DNA of 64,000 nucleotides from CAVRIA01 sp963721115 (lineage in GTDB: Bacteria > Desulfobacterota > Binatia > HRBIN30 > CADEER01): assembly GCA_963721115.1 (NCBI GenBank), contig CAVRIA010000004.1, positions 496,001-560,000 on the forward strand. Reading direction: 5' to 3'. How positions within the stretch are numbered: the stretch's first letter is position 1; every line of letters starts with the position of its first letter. The position numbers were made by a program, and so were the translations under genes. Under the pieces are notes generated by a model. The model did no database searches. It saw only the letters and a list, made by a program, of their open reading frames with translations, and was not told the origin of the DNA. Shown piece after piece: positions 27,850-35,530 of the stretch.

Positions 27850-28614
27850 ATGGACCGTGCCCGTTTCACCGATCGAGTTGCCTATGTGACCGGCGCCGCC
27901 TCCGGTTTGGGCCGCGCGACGGCGGCTCTGTTCGCCAGCGAGGGCGCCAAGGTGTTCGCGGTCGACATCAACGGCGACGGGGTCCGCGAGACGGTCGGCG
28001 CCATCCGCGGCAACGGCGGCAACGCCCTCGGCGGTGTGTGCGACGTCGCGGACATGGAATCGGTCGCGGCGTCGGTCGAGTACACCGTGGAGTCCTTCGG
28101 CGGGTTGCATATTTTGATCAACGCGGCGGGTATCGGCCGCGCCGCCCGCCTGGAAGAGATCGACGAGCGCGAGTGGCAGCGCGTGATCGGCGTGAACCTG
28201 AACGGCGTCTTCAACACCACCAAGGCGGCGATCGGTCACCTTACGGCCGAGCCGGGCGGGGTCGTCGTCAATATCGCCTCGATCGCCGGGCTGAGGGGCC
28301 AGGCCTACTGCTCCCACTACGCGGCTTCCAAGGCGGGCATGATCAATTTCACCCGCTCGATCGCGCTCGAGTTCGCCAGCCGCGGCCTGCGCGCCAACTG
28401 TATCGCCCCCGGGGGCGTTGAGACGTCGCTGATCGCCGGCTTCGTTCCGCGCCAGGACTTCGAGCCGCAGCTGGTCGCCTACTACTCCCCTCCCGTGCCG
28501 CATCGGCTCGCGAAGCCGGAGGACGTCGCCGTGCAGATTGCCTTCCTCGCCTCCGATGAGGCCCGTACGATCAACGGCGCGGTTCTCGTCTGCGACTACG
28601 GGACGATGGCGTGA
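27850..28614 (+). CDS. Short-chain dehydrogenase/reductase (SDR)
   Basis: 254-residue classical SDR: cofactor motif VTGAASGLGRATAALF (TGxxxGxG), D-I-N after the second strand (suggesting NAD preference), LINAAGIGRAA (NAG motif variant), catalytic Ser in NIASIAGLRG, then YCSHYAASKAGM (YxxxK) and CIAPGGVETSLI. Likely oxidises a hydroxyacyl-CoA or sterol-like alcohol given the neighbourhood; substrate unknown. Confidence 0.9.
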   Translation: MDRARFTDRVAYVTGAASGLGRATAALFASEGAKVFAVDINGDGVRETVGAIRGNGGNALGGVCDVADMESVAASVEYTVESFGGLHILINAAGIGRAARLEEIDEREWQRVIGVNLNGVFNTTKAAIGHLTAEPGGVVVNIASIAGLRGQAYCSHYAASKAGMINFTRSIALEFASRGLRANCIAPGGVETSLIAGFVPRQDFEPQLVAYYSPPVPHRLAKPEDVAVQIAFLASDEARTINGAVLVCDYGTMA

Positions 28615-28622
28615 CCTCCCTG

Positions 28623-28797
28623 GATGAGTCTGTCGATTTTCTCGAGTCGAGTTTCCCCCCTTTGGAAAAGGGGGGTCAGGGGGGATTTTGAGATGGATTC
28701 GTTCAGAAAAATCCCCCTCAATCCCCCTTTTCCAAAGGGGAAGTCGGAGTCGATTCTCTCGCTACGAGAAGATCGACAGACTCATCCGGAGGGAAGC
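28623..28797. repeat. REPIN-like inverted repeat, outer arm GATGAGTCTGTCGAT
   Basis: Outer arms GATGAGTCTGTCGATTTTCTC and GATCGACAGACTCATC enclose inner arms CCCCCCTTTGGAAAAGGGGG and its complement CCCCCTTTTCCAAAGGGG with AGGGGGGATTTT / AAAATCCCCC. The same outer arm (GATGAGGCTGTCGATTTTCTC) frames a different core at 45554-45715. The element fills the gap between the SDR and ligase genes. Confidence 0.8.
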
Positions 28798-28841
28798 TCA
28801 TGAAGATGCGTTGCCGGACCTGTTCCGGGAAGTACTGACTC

Positions 28842-30353
28842 ATGTCGTTGTGTGACGTCCTGGCCGAGCGCGTCTCGGCGCGCGCCGATCATCCGTTCCT
28901 GCTGCACGCCGGGCGGCGCGTCTCCTACGGGGAGTTCGACCGCCTCAGCAATCGCGCCGCGCACGCCTTTCGATCCCTCGGCGTGAGCAAAGGAGACCGC
29001 GTCACCCTGGCGCTCGGCAACTCGGTCGAATATCTGGTCGCCGCCTTCGGGGCTCTCAAGGCCGGCGCCGTTCTTCACCCGGTCAACCCGTCCCTGGGCG
29101 CCGCCGAGCTCGGCTACATCCTCACCCATGCCGAGCCGCGGGTCATCGTCGCCGATCCCGCCAGCGCCCCGGCCATGCTGTCGCCGCAAATGGAGCGGCC
29201 CTCGTCGTGCGTCGTCGCGGCGTTTGGCGAGGCGGCCGGGGCCGGGGACCTCGACGCTCTGCTGGCGAGCAGCTCCGACGCGCCCTGCGGCGTGCACCTC
29301 GAAGCGGGCGATCCGTCGACGCTGCTCTACACGTCCGGCACCACCGGCAAGCCGAAGGGGGTCGTGTTCCACCACGGCAGCACCGGCGCGGCTGGCAAGC
29401 ACTTCCTCGAGATCCTCGGCATCGGAGCCGCCGACACCATCCTCGCCGTGACGCCGCTGTTTCACGGCAACGCGTGGGGTGCCGTGGTGACGGCTCTGCA
29501 GGCGGGCGGCTCGGTCGCTTTCCCGAAGGCCTTTCGCGCCTCGGAGTTCTGGCCCCTGGTGCACGAGAGCGGGGCCACCGTTCTCTACACGCTCGGGACC
29601 ATCCTGGCGATCCTGCTGACTCAGGAGCCGTCCGACCTCGAGCGCGACAATCCGCTGCGAGTCATCCTGGGCCTCGGCAGCGCGCCGATTCGCGATCGCG
29701 TGATCGAGCGCTTCGGCGTCCGCGACGTCGCCGAGTGCTTCGGCTCGACCGACGCCGGCGTGGTGACCATGACGCCGCTCGGCGCCGCCCCGCGCAAGGG
29801 CTCGGCCGGCCCGCCGGTACCCGGGGTGAAGATCCGCATCGTCGGCGACGACGGCGGCGAGGTGAAGACGCGGCAGGTCGGCGAGATCGCGATCCACTCG
29901 CCGCACCGGATGGCGGAGTACTTCCGCGACCCCGTTCAGACGGCGGAGGCGGTGCGCGACGGCTGGTTCTTCACCGGCGACCTCGGCTGGGTCGACGAGG
30001 ACGGCTGGCTGTACTTCGTCGACCGCAAGCGCGATGTGATCCGGCGCGGCGGGGAGAACATGTCGTCGGTGTTGATCGAGAAAACTCTCTGCGAGCACCC
30101 GAACGTCGCCGAGGCCGCCGTGGTCGGCATTCCCGACCCCGTGCTCGGCCAGGAGGTCAAGGCGTTCATCGTCCGCAAGGGACCGGTGACGGAGGACGAG
30201 CTGCGCGCCTTCGCGGCGCAGCGGTTGGCCAAGTTCCAGGTGCCGCGTCTCTGGGAGTTCCGCGACTCCCTGCCGAAGACCCCGACGCAGCGCGTCGAGA
30301 AGTACAAGCTGCGCCAGCAAACGGAAGGCGGCGGCGGGCCCCCACTCGCCTGA
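28842..30353 (+). CDS. Acyl-CoA ligase (AMP-forming, fatty-acid/carnitine-CoA ligase type)
   Basis: 503 residues, ANL superfamily. Motifs: STLLYTSGTTGKPKGVVFHH (A3), TPLFHGNAWG, ECFGSTDAGVV (A5), WFFTGDLGWVDEDGW (A7), DRKRDVIRRGGENMSS (A8) and the terminal catalytic Lys in TPTQRVEKYKLR. It activates a carboxylate to an acyl-CoA through an acyl-adenylate. With the nearby SDR, CoA-transferase and thioesterase it suggests a CoA-based degradation set. ATG 28842 is the natural start. Confidence 0.9.
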   Translation: MSLCDVLAERVSARADHPFLLHAGRRVSYGEFDRLSNRAAHAFRSLGVSKGDRVTLALGNSVEYLVAAFGALKAGAVLHPVNPSLGAAELGYILTHAEPRVIVADPASAPAMLSPQMERPSSCVVAAFGEAAGAGDLDALLASSSDAPCGVHLEAGDPSTLLYTSGTTGKPKGVVFHHGSTGAAGKHFLEILGIGAADTILAVTPLFHGNAWGAVVTALQAGGSVAFPKAFRASEFWPLVHESGATVLYTLGTILAILLTQEPSDLERDNPLRVILGLGSAPIRDRVIERFGVRDVAECFGSTDAGVVTMTPLGAAPRKGSAGPPVPGVKIRIVGDDGGEVKTRQVGEIAIHSPHRMAEYFRDPVQTAEAVRDGWFFTGDLGWVDEDGWLYFVDRKRDVIRRGGENMSSVLIEKTLCEHPNVAEAAVVGIPDPVLGQEVKAFIVRKGPVTEDELRAFAAQRLAKFQVPRLWEFRDSLPKTPTQRVEKYKLRQQTEGGGGPPLA

Positions 30354-30380
30354 AGGGCCCCGTCCGCCCAACCCCTCCGC

Positions 30381-30612
30381 CGGTTGTTCGTTGTTAGTGT
30401 TGCCCCCGGGCTGCGCCGGATCATTCGAGCTGAGAAACACGCGGACTTCCGGAACAGGCTGAGGCCCAGGCTCGGGCTCGGGCCGAGGACGGTGCGCGCT
30501 TCGCGCGGTCCTTGGGATCGATCCCCAGCCTCAGCCCGAGCCCCAGCCTTTGCCTACGAACCCGGGCACAGCCCGGGCGAGTTTCAGGATAGATTGTTGG
30601 TTGTTGGCCAAC
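30381..30612 (-). repeat. Element A copy 4 (reverse), again inside GTTGTTG tracts
   Basis: 30397-30587 is a full element A in reverse: CCCCCGGGCTGCGCCGGATCATTC, AACAGGCTGAGGCCCAGG arm, GCGCGCTTCGCGCG centre, CCCAGCCTCAGCCCGAGCC arm, GCCTACGAACCCGGG and GGGCGAGTTTCAG. GTTGTTCGTTGTTAG lies immediately left and TTGTTGGTTGTTGG right of it, as around copy 2. Confidence 0.8.
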
Positions 30613-30636
30613 GGACACACCAACCAGCCGGTCCCA

Positions 30637-30703
30637 AGCACGTCAGCACGTCAGCACGTCCACACATCAGCACATCAGCACGTCAGCACATCAGCACATC
30701 AGC
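30637..30703. repeat. Octamer array (AGCACRTC)n
   Basis: Eight imperfect copies of AGCACGTC/AGCACATC. The inverted octamer GACGTGCT recurs at 31396-31425, so the phasin-like gene is bracketed by inverted octamer arrays, like the CoA-transferase gene. Confidence 0.85.
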
Positions 30704-30739
30704 AAAAGAAAGGGCGGCTGTCCTTGCGACAACCGCCCT
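30703..30739 (-). terminator. Intrinsic terminator of the phasin-like gene
   Basis: On the minus strand, stem AGGGCGGTTGT / ACAGCCGCCCT with a 7-base loop is followed by TTTCTTTTGCT. It lies about 95 bases past the stop of the minus-strand gene 30833-31321, and a good U-run makes it a convincing rho-independent terminator. Confidence 0.65.
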
Positions 30740-30832
30740 CAGGGCGTCCCTTCCGCCGTGCGAAAGGGGGGTGTGCTCAGTTGATCCGACGGCCCGCCCT
30801 TGCCAGCGCGCCGGATCGTTCGGTCGGAGCCG

Positions 30833-31321
30833 TTACGCGGCGGCCTGGTGCCTGGCCCGCTTGCGCGGCACCCGGCGCTCCAGGTTGATGACGCGCCGAT
30901 GCAGCAACTCCAGATCATGACGCGACGCGATGTCGAGCCGTTCCGCCACGGCCTCTCTTGCGTTCGTGGCGCGGTCCTCCAAGTCGGACACCAATTCCTT
31001 GCCGCGGCTCTCGGCTCGCTTCAGCGCCCTCTTGCGGCGGCGATCCAGATCGGCGGCGGTCTTCTCGATGCGGCCGGCGAGATCCTTCACGGCCTTGCGG
31101 GTCCGGGTCGGCATCATATCGAGAGCCGACTTCCAAACCCGATCAACCGCCTTCTCCGCCCGCCCGGCCGCCTTCTCCGCTCGCGTCTCGACCCGCTTGA
31201 GGGCCTTCTCGGCGTCCTTCTGCACCTTCGCCATCGCCTTCTCGGCGCGCGCCTGCATCTTGTCGACGCGCTTCGGCAGGTCGCCGAACAACGAAACCTC
31301 TTTCTTCGCAACACGTGCCAT
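30833..31321 (-). CDS. Phasin-like coiled-coil protein
   Basis: 162 residues, almost wholly charged amphipathic helix (MQARAEKAMAKVQKDAEKALKRVETRAEKAAGRAEKAVDRV), with a central MMPTRTRKAVKDLAGRIEKTAADL and a C-terminal heptad region. Composition and length resemble phasins, which coat polyhydroxyalkanoate granules, but no signature is decisive; a structural coiled-coil protein is the alternative. ATG 31321 is preceded by GGAGGTGACCCGTT. Confidence 0.55.
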   Translation of the reverse strand: MARVAKKEVSLFGDLPKRVDKMQARAEKAMAKVQKDAEKALKRVETRAEKAAGRAEKAVDRVWKSALDMMPTRTRKAVKDLAGRIEKTAADLDRRRKRALKRAESRGKELVSDLEDRATNAREAVAERLDIASRHDLELLHRRVINLERRVPRKRARHQAAA

Positions 31322-31395
31322 AACGGGTCACCTCCTTCCAGGTCTGAATTTAACACACCGCGTCATAAGGTCAATGCATCGCGTCAAAGAAAATC

Positions 31396-31580
31396 GTGCT
31401 GACGTGCTGACGTGCTGACGTGTCTGGAGTCTCTCCGATCCGAGTTCTGCGTACGAGTCCTCGAAGCCCAACAGCCTAGCAGCCCAACAGCCAACAACCT
31501 GCCTCGATGTGCTGGAGTCCCTTTCCGATCCGAACCCCAACAACCAACAGCGTAACAACCCAACAACCTGCCCCTACAAC
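31396..31580. repeat. GACGTGCT octamers and CAACAACC tracts upstream of the phasin-like gene
   Basis: GACGTGCT copies (31396-31425) are followed by AACAGCC/CAACAACC-type tracts at 31470-31505 and 31530-31580. No gene is visible from 31322 to 31636 apart from these repeats. Confidence 0.7.
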
Positions 31581-31636
31581 CTGCCCCTATCTTGCCTCGC
31601 CCCAACCCCCTATGGTAGCGACGTTCCCGCATCGAC

Positions 31637-31710
31637 GGTCGCATAGCTCAGTTGGTTAGAGCGCCTGCCTCACATGCAGGAGGTCCCTGGTTCGAGTCCA
31701 GGTGCGACCA
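31637..31710 (+). tRNA. tRNA-Val (CAC)
   Basis: Acceptor stem GGTCGCA/TGCGACC, D-loop AGCTCAGTTGGTTAGAGC, anticodon stem CCTGC/GCAGG with loop CTCACAT giving anticodon CAC (reads GUG), T-arm CCTGGTTCGAGTCCAGG, discriminator A. The 3' CCA is not encoded (CTCC follows). Element A copy 5 begins eight bases downstream. Confidence 0.95.
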
Positions 31711-31717
31711 CTCCAGG

Positions 31718-31848
31718 CTGAAACTCACCCGGGCTGCGCCGGGTTCGTAGGCAAAGGCGAAGGCTCGGGCTCAGGCTGAGGATCGAGCAAACCAGCCCTC
31801 AGCCTGAGCCTTAGCCTTAGCCTCAGCCTCAGCCTGTTTCGACTTCCG
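31718..31848 (+). repeat. Fold-back repeat element A, copy 5
   Basis: CTGAAACTCACCCGGGCTGCGCCGGG, TTCGTAGGCAAAGGC, left arm GGCTCGGGCTCAGGCTGAGG, short centre, right arm of GCCTGA/GCCTTA/GCCTCA units, end CCTGTTTCGACTTCC. It lies between the tRNA and tesB. Confidence 0.8.
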
Positions 31849-31893
31849 AGGAGCCTTCTCGACCTGCGACCGGATCGTGCTAGAGCAGGCGGG

Positions 31894-32685
31894 ATGGATT
31901 TCCTGACCATGATGGCCCTCGAGCCGCACGGGCCGGACACGTTCGTCGCCACCGGGCCGCAGTACCCGTGGGGCGGGCTGTACGGCGGGCAGATCATCGC
32001 CCAGGCGCTGCGCGCGGCCTCGCTCACCGTCGATCCCGCCTTCCGCGTGCATTCGCTGCACGGCTACTTCATCCGACTCGGAGACGCCGCCGAGCCGATC
32101 CGGCTCGAGGTCGACCGCATCCGCAACGGCCGCAGCTTTCTCACGCGTCGCGTCGTCGCCCGGCAGCCGGTCGGCGCGATCCTCAACCTGGCGGCGTCGT
32201 TTCACCTGCCCGAGCCGGCGGCGGAGGTGCAGACCGAGCAGATGCCGGCCGTTCCGCCGCCCGAGGAGCTTCCCCAGGACGGCTGGAGCCCGATCTTCGA
32301 GCGCCGCTTCCTGCGCCGGGACATCGCTCCCGGGCGCGTCGGCGCCTGGATGCGCCTGACCGAAAAGATCGGCGACGATCCGCTCCTCAACGCCTGCGCG
32401 CTGGCGTATCTCTCCGACGACCTGCCGACCGACGGGGTCGTCGCCCGTCACCCCGACCGGCCGCCGCGCGACTCGCCGGAGCGGCGCTTCTGGAACGCGA
32501 GCCTGGACCACTCGATCTGGTTCCACCATCCGGCGCGCGCCGACGATTGGCATCTGTACGACTTCGCCTGCCGCGGATTGTTCAGCAGCCGCGGCCTGGC
32601 GATCGGCTCCATCTTCGATCGGACGGGCTTCCAGGTCGCCACCGTCGCGCAGGAGGTGCTGATCCGCCCGCGCCGAGCGGAGTGA
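31894..32685 (+). CDS. tesB: Acyl-CoA thioesterase II (TesB)
   Basis: 263-residue double hot-dog thioesterase: GPQYPWGGLYGGQIIAQAL, HSLHGYFIRLGDAAEPI (with the RNGRSFLTRRV motif following), then the second domain with LDHSIWFHHPARADDWHLYD and GLFSSRGLAIGSIFDRTG. It hydrolyses medium/long-chain acyl-CoA. ATG 31894 is 34 bases past the start of the gene-proximal region after element A. Confidence 0.9.
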   Translation: MDFLTMMALEPHGPDTFVATGPQYPWGGLYGGQIIAQALRAASLTVDPAFRVHSLHGYFIRLGDAAEPIRLEVDRIRNGRSFLTRRVVARQPVGAILNLAASFHLPEPAAEVQTEQMPAVPPPEELPQDGWSPIFERRFLRRDIAPGRVGAWMRLTEKIGDDPLLNACALAYLSDDLPTDGVVARHPDRPPRDSPERRFWNASLDHSIWFHHPARADDWHLYDFACRGLFSSRGLAIGSIFDRTGFQVATVAQEVLIRPRRAE

Positions 32686-32699
32686 AGGCGATCACCACC

Positions 32700-33575
32700 A
32701 TGGAGAGAGAGATGGCAGGCGACCTCAGTCCGCAGAAGATTCTCGACGTCGGGCTCGGATTCTGGGCCTCGAAGGCGCTGCTGAGCGCCGTCGAGATGGG
32801 CCTTTTCACCGAGCTGGCGAAGCACCCGGAGGACTCGAGAGCCTGCGCGGCCGCCTCGGGCTGCACCCGCGCTCGGCGCGCGACTTCCTCGACGCGCTGG
32901 TCGCGCTCGGGTTTCTGAAGCGCGACGGTGAGACGTACCGGCAACACGCCCGAGACCGATCTCTTCCTCGACAAGCACAAGCCGTCCTACATCGGCGGCA
33001 TCCTCGAGATGGCGAACCACCGGCTGTATCCGCTTCTGGGGCCACCTGACCGAGGCACTGCGCACCGGCGAGCCGCAGAACGAGGCGAAGGACGGCGGCC
33101 GACTTCGTTCGAGGCGCTCTACGCCGATCCGGCCCGCCTGAAGCGAGTTTCTGCGCGCCATGACGGGCATCAGCCGCGGCGCCAACATGGCGATCGCCCG
33201 CCAGTTTCCCTGGAACGACTACCAGACGTTCGTCGACGTCGGCACGGCGCAGGGCGACCTGGCCGTGCAGATCGCGCTGGCCAATCCGCACCTGCAGGGC
33301 ATCGGCTTCGACCTCGCCGAGGTCGCGCCGGTGTTCGAGGAGTACGTCGAGCCGCGCGGAGTGTGCCGACCGCGCTGACGTTTCGCGGCCGGCGACTTCT
33401 TCGCCGACCGCTGCCGAAGGCCGACGTCGTGATGATGGGCCACATCCTGCACGACTGGGATCTGGAGCAGAAGAAGATGCTCATCGCGCAAGGCGTACGC
33501 CGCCCTGCCCGCCGGGCGGCGCCCTCATCGTCTACGACGCGGTCAATCGGGACGAGACCTTGAATTCTGGTTGAG
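32700..33575 (+). pseudogene. Decayed O-methyltransferase-type gene (frameshifted, 3' truncated)
   Basis: Starts MEREMAGDLSPQKILDVGLGFWASKALLSAVEMGLFTEL, then continues only by changing frame near 32845, 32935, 33040, 33105, 33148, 33365 and 33505. Recognisable pieces: HPRSARDFLDALVALGF, TPETDLFLDKHKPSYIGG, NHRLYP, MTGISRGANMAIARQFPW, FVDVGTAQGDLAVQIALANP (SAM site) and VVMMGHILHDWDLEQKKMLI. It stops near VYDAVNRDET; the last ~90 residues normally found in this dimerisation-plus-methyltransferase family are absent. The truncation shows real decay, not only sequencing error. Confidence 0.8.
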
Positions 33576-33823
33576 CACCGACAACCAGCAGCTCAACAAC
33601 CCAACAACCTGTACCCCAACACCCCCAGCTGGGCCGCCGGCAAAAGTGCAGAGCGCCCCGATTTGTTTGCCGCTCCGTAACACTTTCCGGCCCGATTTAA
33701 CGCCTTGCAGGTGAGCTTCTTTCGCGAACGTCTCGAGGTGGAAGCGCGAGGCAGCCGCGGGTTGGATTGCCTCGCGGGGGTGTTCCCGAAGGGCGGCTCT
33801 ACTTTCGATTTGGGAGGGGAAAC

Positions 33824-34063
33824 ATGGGGCAGAAGCTCATCTCCGATTCGGCGGGGCTGTTCACGTGCGATCTCGACGTGCACGGCTTCGTCCTCGACCA
33901 CGCCGTCGAGCGCAGGGAGGCCGACGAGGTGCTCCGCTGTGCCGTCATCATCGCCTTGTGCGTTCTGGCCCAGGGTGGCGCCTGGCCCGACGTCCTCATG
34001 GAGCTGCTGGCGGACTTCATGCTCAGCATGAGGGCCTGCGTCATCGAGGAAACATCCAACTGA
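33824..34063 (+). CDS. Small protein of unknown function, paralogue 1 of 2
   Basis: 79 residues, start ATG 33824 preceded by GGGAGGGGAAAC. Core: DSAGLFTCDLDVHGFVLDHAVERREADEVLRCAVIIALCVLAQGGAWPDVLMELLADFMLSMRACVIEE. A closely similar protein is encoded 358 bases downstream (34421-34657); shared pattern: ISDSxGxF, V-H-x-x-V-L-x-x-A-V/I, EVLxCAxIxALxVLAQxGxWP, F-M-x-x-M-x-x-C-x-I-x-E. Predicted all-helical. I do not recognise the family. Confidence 0.65.
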   Translation: MGQKLISDSAGLFTCDLDVHGFVLDHAVERREADEVLRCAVIIALCVLAQGGAWPDVLMELLADFMLSMRACVIEETSN

Positions 34064-34077
34064 TCACGCTTTTCGGA

Positions 34078-34165
34078 ACCTCGCCTTGGCCTCGCCTGTG
34101 CCTTTGCCTGCGCCGAGAACGAGCAGGTTCAAGACGATGGCGAGGCTCGGGCACAGGCAAGGGCA
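34078..34165. repeat. Fold-back repeat related in style to element A
   Basis: GCCTCGCCTGTGCCTTTGCC (34091-34110) pairs imperfectly with GGCGAGGCTCGGGCACAGGCAAGGGC (34139-34164). Hexamer-like GCCTNN units resemble the arms of element A but the TGAAACTC end is lacking. Confidence 0.6.
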
Positions 34166-34205
34166 AATACCACCCAGTATCTGCGCGAAGCCGCGTGCTG
34201 CGTAG

Positions 34206-34241
34206 TAGGGGAAAACCCTAGATTCGATAGGGGAAATTCCC
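34206..34241. promoter_or_regulatory. Paired inverted repeats upstream of the second small paralogue
   Basis: TAGGGGAAAACCCTA (34206-34220) and GGGGAAATTCCC (34230-34241), nine bases apart, lie about 180 bases before ATG 34421. Same motif pair as at 24002-24035 and related to 21534-21547. Candidate operators for one regulator. Confidence 0.45.
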
Positions 34242-34420
34242 GACTGACGTGCGACTTGCCACCGTGGTATCCGATTGCTGTGAAGTGAAAGTGTCGGTTC
34301 GGTGTTCAAGGAAAACGGTTCGTCGCGAGGGGGCGGCGGGGCCGGAGGTCGAGTGGCCGGGCACCGGGGTTTCCAAGGCAATGGATCCGCGTCCTACGCG
34401 GGTCCGGAAAAGGGGCAATC

Positions 34421-34657
34421 ATGAGTCGACGAAGCATCAGTGACGAGTCCGGCCGGTTCAACATGGAGGTGGAAGTCCACGACTCGGTTCTCGAGGATGC
34501 GATCGGCCGTTACAATGCGGAAGAGGTCCTGAAGTGCGCGATGATCATGGCCCTCTCGGTGTTGGCCCAGGACGGTCCGTGGCCCTTTGCGGCGTTGGAG
34601 TCGATGTCGACCTTCATGACCGAGATGAAAACCTGCCTGATCCAAGAGCTTCACTGA
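34421..34657 (+). CDS. Small protein of unknown function, paralogue 2 of 2
   Basis: 78 residues: SRRSISDESGRFNMEVEVHDSVLEDAIGRYNAEEVLKCAMIMALSVLAQDGPWPFAALESMSTFMTEMKTCLIQELH. It shares length, spacing and the EVLxCAxIxAL-x-VLAQ block with 33824-34063. ATG 34421 is preceded by AAGGGGCAATC. Its stop TGA is formed by the first bases of element A copy 6. Tandem duplication with diverged flanks suggests an older duplication kept by selection. Confidence 0.65.
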   Translation: MSRRSISDESGRFNMEVEVHDSVLEDAIGRYNAEEVLKCAMIMALSVLAQDGPWPFAALESMSTFMTEMKTCLIQELH

Positions 34658-34781
34658 AACTCACCCGGCTCCGCCACGGCTACGCCGGGTTCGTAGGCAA
34701 AGGCAAAGGCTCGGGCTGAGGATCGAGCTCCCCTCAGCCTGAGCCTGAGCCTGAGCCTCAGCCTCAGCCTGCTGTGAAGTC
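34655..34781 (+). repeat. Fold-back repeat element A, copy 6
   Basis: TGAAACTCACCCGGCTCCGCC...GCCGGGTTCGTAGGCAAAGGC, left arm GGCTCGGGCTGAGG, a very short centre (ATCGAGCTC), right arm of six GCCTGA/GCCTCA units, end GCTGTGAAGTCC. Its first three bases are the stop codon of the preceding gene, as for copy 1. Confidence 0.8.
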
Positions 34782-34828
34782 CTTGAAGCGCCGGCAGGGC
34801 CAGGCTAATGTCCATATCGTGTCGTTGA

Positions 34829-35172
34829 GGGGGCGATGTGGGTTCGACGGAGGGAGTGAAACTGGAGTAGCGTGCAACGGGTTCCTGGGGCCCGCCAATC
34901 TCAGGCTGCGAAATTTACACGCAGACAATAACTTCTCACTGGCTGCTTAATGCAGCCCGTCTGCCCGGTTCGAGCCCGTAGGGCCGGAGCAGGCGCCGCA
35001 AATCGGGATAAGCTCTGACCGACGCTCGTAGGTCGGGGACGAAAACCGCACGAGCTGGCTTCCGGAAATCCTGCCCGCGGGAGTTCCGGCGGCGAGATCA
35101 AAACACGGTGCTACGCACGTAGAAGCTTCAGCGGATCACCTTCGGACGGGGGTTCAATTCCCCCCGCCTCCA
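34829..35172 (+). ncRNA. ssrA: Transfer-messenger RNA (tmRNA)
   Basis: 5' end GGGGGCGATGTGGGTTCGACGG and 3' end GGGGGTTCAATTCCCCCCGCCTCCA form the tRNA-like domain (acceptor GGGGGCG with CGCCTCC, including one G-U pair). The tag reading frame at 34921-34950 encodes A-D-N-N-F-S-L-A-A then TAA, followed by pseudoknot-rich sequence. It rescues stalled ribosomes and tags the product with the LAA-ending degron. CCA is not encoded. A palindrome array starts directly at the 3' end. Confidence 0.93.
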
Positions 35173-35515
35173 TCCTTCGCTCGCCGAGCGTCAGCGAGAG
35201 CGAGCGAAGGATGCCCTCCGTAGCCTTGGCGAAGGAGGGCGGTCTGTGCAGCAACGACCACGCTCGGCGAGCTACGGATGGCGAGCCACCCTTGAGGAGC
35301 GCTCGCCGAGCGCCAGCGGGAGCGAGCAAGGATGCCACGTATCTCCGGGGCAGACGAAAGAGCGGCCCCCCTCCGTAGCTTCAGCGAAGGAGGGAGCCAT
35401 CCCGGAGAACAAGTTCGCCGAGCGTCAGCGAGAGCGAGCGAAGGATGTCACGTATCTCCGGAAAGGGGCGGTCCCCCTCCGTAGCTTCAGCGAAGGAGGG
35501 GCCGCGAGAAGATAC
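35173..35515. repeat. Palindrome array downstream of tmRNA
   Basis: Three copies of two palindromes alternate: CTCGCCGAGCGTCAGCGAGAGCGAGCG-type hairpins (35178, 35302, 35413) and CCTCCGTAGC(C/T)T(T/C)(A/G)GCGAAGGAGG hairpins (about 35215, 35375 and 35478), with CACGTATCTCCGG repeated at 35337 and 35450. They begin at the tmRNA 3' end and run up to the GIY-YIG gene. In my experience this palindrome type accompanies GIY-YIG genes next to tRNA genes in other phyla; that is recollection, not a search. Confidence 0.8.
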
Positions 35516-35530
35516 TTGACAACTATCTCA

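Noticed and set aside
35173..35515. CRISPR-like or integron attC array after tmRNA
   Set aside because: Hairpins alternate between two fixed sequences without variable spacers; no integrase or cas gene is seen.
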